Position numbers and translations under genes: made by a program
Notes under the pieces: generated by a model
The model's database searches: none
Told to the model about the DNA's origin: nothing
The model's input: only the letters and a program-made list of their open reading frames with translations
In this document: piece after piece, positions 5,537-10,770 of the stretch
How positions within the stretch are numbered: the stretch's first letter is position 1
How the letters are laid out: each line of letters begins with the position of its first letter
DNA from: JAADGZ01 sp964596835
GTDB lineage: Bacteria; Pseudomonadota; Gammaproteobacteria; UBA6429; Thiohalophilaceae
Assembly: GCA_964596835.1 (NCBI GenBank)
Contig: CAZQVV010000089.1
Span: forward strand, 1 to 10,770
Direction of reading: 5' to 3'
Length of the DNA: 10,770 bases

Positions 5537-6445
5537 ATGCACGAAAAAAACCTTAACTGGCCACTGGAAGCCGCCTGGCCGGGCAATGATTCAGACCTGT
5601 ACTGGAACGATGGCCGGCATAACTGCGTACTGGATTTTCATGGTGATCCACAACGCGCCGGGCTCGTGGTGTTTTCGGATGGCAACCACCATATGGCCTT
5701 GCAAGACTGCGTGCAGGCTTTTTTAGAGAAATATCCGAAAGCCAATGATGTATTTTATCTAACCCTGCCCCCAGGATTGTACAACCGTATTCTGCAATCA
5801 GGGGCCTTGCGCATGGGTAATCTTCGTTTGTCTATGCAGGCGCATGTTCTGATCGGACCTGACGCCGCCTTGCGGCCCTGGCTTAACAACGGACGTTTGA
5901 AAAATATCACCCCCTTTGCGCATAGCCTGGGTAATGTACTTCTGGTTCGGAAGGGGAACCCGAAAGCGGTACAGGGGATTGCCGATCTCTATCGGGATGA
6001 TATCCGTATTTTTATCTCCAACCCCGAAACCGAAAAAGCCAGCTACGTGGTCTATCGCGATACCTTACTGGCGCTGGCGGAATCCAGTGGCCTGGACCGC
6101 CAGGTTTTAAAGCAGCGTCTCGCGCATCCGGCAGACGGCGTCATACATGGGCAACATATTCATCACCGCGAGTCGCCGCAGGCACTGGCCAGTGACCAGG
6201 TGGATATCACGCCATTGTATTATCATCTTGCATTGCGTTATCTGGCTGCCTTTCCAGATAAATTTGAAATGATCGATCTGCCGGGGGCTGGTCTGAAACC
6301 ATGCACACCAGAGCAAGTAATAACGGAATATTGCATCGGGGCACTGGATGATACGGGCGACTACGGCGAACTCTTTGTAACATTCATGCGTTCTGCACAA
6401 GTTGGCGCAATCTATCAACGTCACGGGTTGGGGAGCTGTCCGTAA
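5537..6445 (+). CDS. Substrate-binding-protein-like protein (ModA/PBP type 2 fold), no signal peptide
   Basis: The 302-residue protein resembles the periplasmic-binding type 2 superfamily of molybdate/tungstate-type binding proteins. Supporting stretches are the first strand LVVFSDGN (43-50), a following helix ending FLEKYP (62-67), the hinge-like FAHSLGNVLLVRKGNPK (127-143), IRIFISNPETEKASY (156-170) and HHRESPQALASDQVDITPLYY (209-229). Such proteins normally begin with a Sec or lipoprotein signal. Here the N-terminus MHEKNLNWPLEAAWPG is polar, and no upstream in-frame extension with a hydrophobic segment was seen. The protein may therefore be cytoplasmic, acting as a ligand sensor or carrier rather than an ABC transporter subunit. 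No permease or ATPase gene is nearby. GCAGG six bases before the ATG is a weak ribosome binding site. The ligand is unknown, and molybdate is only a guess from the fold. Confidence 0.75.
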   Translation: MHEKNLNWPLEAAWPGNDSDLYWNDGRHNCVLDFHGDPQRAGLVVFSDGNHHMALQDCVQAFLEKYPKANDVFYLTLPPGLYNRILQSGALRMGNLRLSMQAHVLIGPDAALRPWLNNGRLKNITPFAHSLGNVLLVRKGNPKAVQGIADLYRDDIRIFISNPETEKASYVVYRDTLLALAESSGLDRQVLKQRLAHPADGVIHGQHIHHRESPQALASDQVDITPLYYHLALRYLAAFPDKFEMIDLPGAGLKPCTPEQVITEYCIGALDDTGDYGELFVTFMRSAQVGAIYQRHGLGSCP

Positions 6446-6489
6446 TTTAGATTTTATCCTGACGATGCAGGTTGTCAGCACGATGAAGA

Positions 6490-6511
6490 TTACCCCGCCG
6501 CCGCGGGGTAA
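6490..6511. terminator. Perfect 9-bp hairpin between convergent genes, possible bidirectional terminator
   Basis: TTACCCCGC (6490-6498) pairs perfectly with GCGGGGTAA (6503-6511) around the tetraloop CGCC. It lies between the ends of the converging genes at 6445 and 6538, where a shared terminator is expected. No U-rich tail follows on either strand, so this is not a textbook intrinsic terminator. It may instead protect mRNA 3' ends or work with Rho. Confidence 0.45.
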
Positions 6512-6537
6512 AAGAAGAGATCCCGCTTGTTGCCGCG

Positions 6538-8922
6538 TTACTTGAAGGTAATAAACAACGCCGATGTCCAGGCCATGCTGCCATCGCTCTGGCGTCCGGA
6601 AAAATACACCGGGCGGAAACCATGCGGCCCGTTTTCAGCTTCCACCTTGATATGGCCGGATACATCACGCGGCAGGGCCTTGTCCGCCAGTCGTTCGATC
6701 GCCAGGAACAGGTCCTGCCCGCCCAGCTCCTGACGCATATTATTAGCCTCCAGCAATTCTTTGCCCGTTATCTCCCAACTGAAGTTTGGGCAATGTACAA
6801 ACGGGTTACCCTTAAGCGGATCACCGACTTTGACGTAACCGTCTATGGTCCCTTCTACCTTGATGGTGCAGTGTTCAAGATTTGAAATATCGATTTCTAT
6901 CAAATCACTGTCACCATAGGTATCCGAGTGAAAACCAATTTCTGTCGCGCTGGCGCGCCAGCAGGTTTCTTCCGAATGTTCAAAACCCAGGCCGCAGAAC
7001 TGATTGATTACGCCGTTGGTGATCTTGATGGTGCCTTTCCAGGCTGCCCAGCGATAACGGTCCTTGATGCGCGCCCCCCCCCAGCGAAGACGGATCTTGC
7101 GCGCGGCGTAGCCGGTTTCCTCGATCAGGTTGCGTGTCCAGATACACCCGGCCTGGTCGTGGGCCGATATTTCATCCCAACCGGCATCGCCGAGGAATCG
7201 ATAGTCAAGCACAGCCTCGCCCTCGCTGATAAGTTCATCACCCTGGATCGACTTGCCACAACTCGAAAAAGCGACGGTGCGTTCACCAGTGGTCGCCCAG
7301 GTGTGGCGCGCACGCAAGGCTTTGCCAATGGTCTCACGATCGAGCTTGTTGGCAATGATGCCGGTGACACCGCCCTTGACACCGAAGACAGCCGTGCCGG
7401 GTACCCCGCCACCGCAACGTCCGCGGTGTTCATCACCATTGGCCGAGGCGCCGAGTTTGTAACCCCGCGCTATCGTATCCCGGTATAACCAGGGGAACTG
7501 TCCCCAGGCAGAACCAATTTCAACCAGGCGTTCGAGTATTGGATGGTGCCAATCCATGATACAGCGGCGGCCACCGACGTGGGGCATCAACAGGTGAGCT
7601 TCCGGATCATGGATATAGGTAGCCCAGAGTTCCTCCAAGGGCCAGGCGCCGGGTTCGATAACGTCGCCGGTCATGTCTTCATTCCATTCGAATGAACGCG
7701 CCACATTGCCGTTTTTATCGAACGGAAACAGCGGCTTCTTGCCATTCAGGAAAACCACGTTATGATCGCCGCCGGCACAGGAGTTGCCACACCATTCAGT
7801 GCCGGGATAGCAAACAAATTCGCCGATTTTATTCAGACCGTCAATAGTTTTGACCGCGTGGTCCCAGTTTTTTTGGGTGATTTGGAAATCGTTTGCAGTA
7901 TAACCGAGGACATCCAGCCCCGCCACATCACGACCATAGGTCAGGTTATAGGTGGTCGAGTTGGTGCCGACCGTATCATCTGAATGCACATGCAGATCGC
8001 CGTAATAGGTGCGTGGCACCGGGCAATCGTCACTGACGGTCACATAAAAAACCTGCGTCCCCACCGCAGGGTGTTCAGGCATGTGCGCGCTAATCTCAAT
8101 CTCACCCGAAGTCTTGACAGGCAAATCCTTTAACACGACCGCAGACCAACCGATTTTTGGCATGCGCAGGGTTTTTTCGTAAACCTTTTCACCTTTTAGG
8201 GTGGCAACCAGTTCTATTGTATCGTCACGGTTCCAGCAGGTGTTGCCCCATTCGTCTTCGACGCGCACCCGTATCGGCACCTTGGTGCTGGTACGGGCCA
8301 TCCGCGAACCTACGATCTGCAATTGCGCCGGGCTGCCCGGTATGATGTCGATAATAACGTCACCAGGAATGTCGCAAAAACGCGAGGTACCGAGCGGATC
8401 GACATAACAACGAAAACGAAACCCTTCTTCGACAAAGGTTTGTATCCTGGTGCCGGGGCCGCCGGCGCGTTTATCCCCGAGGCGAATAATAATGTGATCA
8501 CCGGGTTTCAGGTAGCCATCCACCGTATCAACAATAACGGCCTTCTGGAAGGGTCGCTCGTGACCCTTCTGATCGAAACGCACCTTGAGTGACTGCACTG
8601 TGGCCGGACTCTGACCATCGGCACAGGGACCGGCCTGGTATTCAGCCGAAACATAATTAGCGCCAGTCGGGTCGGTCGTCTGAAACAGGGCCCAGTCAGA
8701 ATAAAACTTGAATGTAGCCTTGATCCACGCACCATCAGCAATGCCCGAAGAACCGACCTCGTAGTCCAGCACAATCTCTTCCCAGCTACCGGCCACCAGT
8801 TCCTCTGTGTGACACGTGACCTTGCCCAGGAAGGACATGGATTTGGTTTTTTTGTAGAGGCCTTTGGGGGCAAAGTAATCGCCCAAATTTTCCTTGAGTT
8901 CACGGTCAGACATCTTTTTCAT
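6538..8922 (-). CDS. DUF3604 family protein with PHP-like metal-binding site
   Basis: The large, apparently cytoplasmic protein (794 residues, no signal peptide) looks like a DUF3604-type member of the PHP phosphoesterase-related group. Residues 1-300 are beta-rich, with possible Ig-like segments such as VPIRVRVEDEWGN (215-227). The signature YYGDLHVHSDDT (306-317) opens the metal-binding part. Probable ligands are H311, H313, E376 in GTEWCG, H387 in GGDHNVV, H448 in MPHVGG, and D497 with H499 in NGDEHRG, the full order expected for a PHP-like site. RARHTWATTGER (537-548) is also typical. The last 250 residues are beta-rich. Family members are predicted metal-dependent hydrolases, mostly uncharacterised, so the substrate is unknown. 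GGAG lies 8 nt before the ATG. The gene is second in an operon, 46 bp behind a DASS-type anion symporter, which suggests the substrate is an imported anion. It is unusually cysteine-rich. Confidence 0.85.
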   Translation of the reverse strand: MKKMSDRELKENLGDYFAPKGLYKKTKSMSFLGKVTCHTEELVAGSWEEIVLDYEVGSSGIADGAWIKATFKFYSDWALFQTTDPTGANYVSAEYQAGPCADGQSPATVQSLKVRFDQKGHERPFQKAVIVDTVDGYLKPGDHIIIRLGDKRAGGPGTRIQTFVEEGFRFRCYVDPLGTSRFCDIPGDVIIDIIPGSPAQLQIVGSRMARTSTKVPIRVRVEDEWGNTCWNRDDTIELVATLKGEKVYEKTLRMPKIGWSAVVLKDLPVKTSGEIEISAHMPEHPAVGTQVFYVTVSDDCPVPRTYYGDLHVHSDDTVGTNSTTYNLTYGRDVAGLDVLGYTANDFQITQKNWDHAVKTIDGLNKIGEFVCYPGTEWCGNSCAGGDHNVVFLNGKKPLFPFDKNGNVARSFEWNEDMTGDVIEPGAWPLEELWATYIHDPEAHLLMPHVGGRRCIMDWHHPILERLVEIGSAWGQFPWLYRDTIARGYKLGASANGDEHRGRCGGGVPGTAVFGVKGGVTGIIANKLDRETIGKALRARHTWATTGERTVAFSSCGKSIQGDELISEGEAVLDYRFLGDAGWDEISAHDQAGCIWTRNLIEETGYAARKIRLRWGGARIKDRYRWAAWKGTIKITNGVINQFCGLGFEHSEETCWRASATEIGFHSDTYGDSDLIEIDISNLEHCTIKVEGTIDGYVKVGDPLKGNPFVHCPNFSWEITGKELLEANNMRQELGGQDLFLAIERLADKALPRDVSGHIKVEAENGPHGFRPVYFSGRQSDGSMAWTSALFITFK

Positions 8923-8968
8923 AACTATATCTCCAGAATCAATTCTGTCAGGTATTAAATATTCTTAC

Positions 8969-10561
8969 TTATAAATAAGGCCATGGCGCCATACCGGTGG
9001 CGGGATTGACGCCTTCCCATACCGGAATCCCCAAAAATGAGTACCATGGCGCCATGATCAGGATGCCGTAGGCGATTGCGATCAGGATGACTAACCAACC
9101 TGTCTTGGCGTAATCGGTGACACTGAAAGTTTCCGAACCGTAGGCGATGACAGCCGCAGTGATCTGTGTCGGCAACAGGTAGGCATAGGTGTCGGTATCA
9201 CTCACCAGCAAGGTGAAGGATACCGGGTGCAAGCCCAGCGCTGGCGCCATCGCGAACAGGACAGGAGCCAGCATGGCGATCGCGGCAACATTGGATAGCA
9301 TACCAATGCGAATGAGATGCGTGCCCAACATCAATACCAGCACAATGCCCCACCAGGGCAGGCCGGTGACCGCACCGTGTATATTATCAGCGAGCCAGCC
9401 TGCCAGACCGGACCTGGTCATCGCGGCCGTCATGGTAATCGCACCACCCAGTAGCAGGAAGGTTCCCCAGATGGTCTTGTCCTGAATCTCTTTCCATTTA
9501 AATGGAAACAGTCCGGGCGTAAACAGCGCCAGTATGCCAACCAGACCGATAACACCGAGTTTGTAGGTATGCAGTTGATAAATCGGGCTGCCCTTGCCCA
9601 TCATGAACAGTAAGGCAATAATGGCAAACAAAATAACCAGTGACCATTCAGCACGCGACATGGAACCCAGTGCCTTATGTTCCTGGTGTATTTTTTCGTG
9701 GCCACCAGCAATACTGACCGTGCCGGTTTTGAAGCGATAACGCACCCACCACTGGGTGAGTACAAACATGCCCAGATACGGGAACTGCAGTAACATCCAG
9801 TCGAGATAGCCCAGGTTACTGTAACCGTTATCATCGAAAAGACTAATCATAATCAGGTTGGGCAAGTGGGCTGTCATGATAAACACACCACATATCATGG
9901 TGCCGTAGACCAGTGACTGGATAACAATAGCTTTTTTCGCCTCCTGTTCCTCTTCGGTATCACCAAGCAGGTTGGTAATACCCTTAACCACCGGCAACAG
10001 GGTGGCGGCACGGGCGTTGGCGGCGGGGATCAGGAACGCCAGGATAATATTGACAAAAAACATCCCCCAAATTACCTGGCCAACCGTTGACGCTTTGATC
10101 TTGTCAAGAACGCCCAGTGCGATACGGCGATCCAGTTTGAGTAACTGCATGACAGCACCGACCAAAAACGCAAACAGACATAACCAAACTACATGCCTGG
10201 TAAAGCCACTGAAAACAATATTCATAGGCGGGACCAGATGGCCCTTTTTCTCAACCCAGGGAACCCCTCGGGTCAGAATCAGCAACGTCGGCACTGAAAT
10301 ACCCGTTATGCCAACGGGCAGGGCTTCGGAGACCCACATGATGCTGGCCCAAACGACAATAGCCAGCACTGCCATGCCATGCTCGTTGAGACCTTCAGGC
10401 CTGGGGAATACCCACAGGATAAGCACAAACATGATCCAGGCAGCAAAAAATCCGTATAAAGCCTTGGCCGGACTGCGCCCACTACTCTTTATGTTATTGG
10501 TGATATAAGTAAAGAAAGAATCCCCTTCAGGAGATGGCGTCGCTACGTTTTTGTTGGTCAT
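8969..10561 (-). CDS. DASS/SLC13-type anion symporter
   Basis: The 530-residue inner-membrane protein has a cytoplasmic N-terminus of about 35 residues and roughly a dozen hydrophobic segments, consistent with divalent anion:sodium symporters (SLC13, DASS). Family hallmarks are VSEALPVGITGISVPTLL (77-94), the first hairpin tip IPAANARAATLLPV (178-191), the second tip MLSNVAAIAMLAPVL (421-435), and YLLPTQITAAVIAYGSETFS (461-480). Relatives carry dicarboxylates, citrate, sulfate or sulfonates. The first Ser-Asn-Thr tip is replaced here by Ala-Asn-Ala, and the second is Ser-Asn-Val, so substrate and ion coupling may differ. I chose the start at 10561 over one 11 codons upstream because TAAGGAGGAG (10574-10565) is a near-ideal Shine-Dalgarno for it. 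The gene is first in an operon with the DUF3604 protein and has a long structured leader. Confidence 0.88.
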   Translation of the reverse strand: MTNKNVATPSPEGDSFFTYITNNIKSSGRSPAKALYGFFAAWIMFVLILWVFPRPEGLNEHGMAVLAIVVWASIMWVSEALPVGITGISVPTLLILTRGVPWVEKKGHLVPPMNIVFSGFTRHVVWLCLFAFLVGAVMQLLKLDRRIALGVLDKIKASTVGQVIWGMFFVNIILAFLIPAANARAATLLPVVKGITNLLGDTEEEQEAKKAIVIQSLVYGTMICGVFIMTAHLPNLIMISLFDDNGYSNLGYLDWMLLQFPYLGMFVLTQWWVRYRFKTGTVSIAGGHEKIHQEHKALGSMSRAEWSLVILFAIIALLFMMGKGSPIYQLHTYKLGVIGLVGILALFTPGLFPFKWKEIQDKTIWGTFLLLGGAITMTAAMTRSGLAGWLADNIHGAVTGLPWWGIVLVLMLGTHLIRIGMLSNVAAIAMLAPVLFAMAPALGLHPVSFTLLVSDTDTYAYLLPTQITAAVIAYGSETFSVTDYAKTGWLVILIAIAYGILIMAPWYSFLGIPVWEGVNPATGMAPWPYL

Positions 10562-10564
10562 AAA

Positions 10565-10574
10565 CTCCTCCTTA
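10565..10574 (-). promoter_or_regulatory. Strong Shine-Dalgarno deciding the symporter start
   Basis: TAAGGAGGAG is followed by TTT and the ATG at 10561-10559. It is nearly fully complementary to the 16S rRNA 3' end and is the strongest ribosome binding site in the window. It selects the start 11 codons inside the longest open frame. Confidence 0.8.
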
Positions 10575-10627
10575 GGGGCGGGTGTCTGGCGCATTCAAAG
10601 CCTTCCTGAAGCTGATATTACACCCCC
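10575..10627 (-). promoter_or_regulatory. Leader hairpin ending next to the symporter Shine-Dalgarno
   Basis: On the minus-strand mRNA, GGGGGTGT (10627-10620) can pair with ACACCCGCCCC (10585-10575), with one bulged G. The 3' arm ends directly at TAAGGAGG. A 34-nt loop with a smaller CTTC/GAAG dyad lies inside. The placement could control ribosome access, but no known riboswitch family is recognised. Confidence 0.35.
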
Positions 10628-10671
10628 TCTGTTTCAAAAGTTCTTACCTAACCCGGATAAACCGCAGGATA

Positions 10672-10728
10672 AGTACCTTCACGAAATAATTTTCTGTAAA
10701 ATGCACAGAAAATCCTTTCTAAGGTACT
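10672..10728. repeat. 57-bp nested inverted repeat at the symporter operon transcription start
   Basis: The outer arms AGTACCTT (10672-10679) and AAGGTACT (10721-10728) are perfect complements. The inner arms ATTTTCTGT (10689-10697) and ACAGAAAAT (10705-10713) are also perfect and share nearly the same centre, near 10700. GAAA (10683-10686) can also pair with TTTC (10716-10719). Together this gives about 21 base pairs with a 7-nt loop AAAATGC. It may be an operator for a dimeric regulator, or a leader RNA hairpin, or a small palindromic repeat element. Confidence 0.6.
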
Positions 10729-10755
10729 AATATGAAAATTAATTAATTATTTCAA
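10727..10755 (-). promoter_or_regulatory. Candidate sigma70 promoter for the symporter-DUF3604 operon
   Basis: On the minus strand, -35 TTGAAA (10755-10750) is followed, after a 17-bp AT-rich spacer built from AATT repeats, by -10 TATTAG (10732-10727). Transcription would begin near 10720, giving a leader of about 160 nt before the ATG. The nested inverted repeat overlaps the -10 edge and start site, so a protein bound there would block initiation. Confidence 0.5.
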
Positions 10756-10770
10756 ACTCAAGCAGATGTG

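Noticed and set aside
5460..5726. 88-codon open frame overlapping the start of the substrate-binding-like gene
   Set aside because: It overlaps the better-supported gene at 5537 in another frame and has no recognisable motif.
6928..7488. 186-codon plus-strand open frame opposite the DUF3604 gene
   Set aside because: It is antisense to a gene with clear conserved motifs, has no recognisable domain, and fits a long open frame caused by the codon composition of the opposite strand.
9972..10508. 178-codon plus-strand open frame opposite the symporter gene
   Set aside because: It is antisense to a well-supported membrane transporter, its translation resembles no family, and it lacks a ribosome binding site of note.
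10733..10770. Possible start of a plus-strand gene at the right edge (ATG AAA ATT AAT)
   Set aside because: The frame hits TAA at the fifth codon. The region is better explained as the AT-rich spacer of the minus-strand promoter.

Overview
The window looks like a chromosomal segment of a gammaproteobacterium, possibly a sulfur-oxidising or otherwise sulfur-active one. This is inferred from the protein families (a DsrE-type remnant, two separate rhodanese fusions, an HD-GYP phosphohydrolase) and from short intergenic repeats of kinds common in proteobacterial genomes. The species cannot be named from the sequence alone. There are no tRNA, rRNA, CRISPR or insertion-sequence genes.

Left part (1-2269), mostly minus strand. 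A repeat-rich spacer (1-229) is followed by a 65-codon stretch that looks like the C-terminal end of a DsrE-family protein with its N-terminal half missing. It lies in frame directly behind the stop codon of the next gene, and a common dispersed repeat sits near the break. Upstream of it on the same strand are a TVP38/TMEM64 membrane protein fused to a C-terminal rhodanese (428-1390) and a fatty acid hydroxylase/sterol desaturase family membrane protein (1412-2269), 21 bp apart and probably one operon.

Centre (2270-6445), plus strand. The divergent intergenic region holds a good promoter candidate and a 24-bp almost perfect palindrome that is probably the operator of the adjacent ArsR-HTH/rhodanese repressor (2387-3046). 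Next come a SAM-dependent arsenite methyltransferase, ArsM (3186-4055), a membrane-anchored HD-GYP phosphohydrolase with an extracytoplasmic sensor region (4106-5434), and a substrate-binding-protein-like protein without an obvious signal peptide (5537-6445). The rhodanese repressor, the rhodanese membrane protein and ArsM together suggest handling of reactive sulfur species and arsenic. That link is an inference from neighbourhood and families.

Right part (6446-10770), minus strand. A perfect 9-bp hairpin lies between the convergent gene ends. A two-gene operon follows, read from right to left: a DASS/SLC13-type anion symporter (8969-10561), then a large DUF3604 protein with a full set of PHP-like metal ligands (6538-8922). 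Its leader of roughly 160 nt has a -35/-10 candidate, a nested inverted repeat of about 57 bp at the start of transcription, and a second hairpin directly before a very strong Shine-Dalgarno. The simplest reading is an import-and-hydrolyse system for an unknown anionic compound. It is the least explained part of the window.
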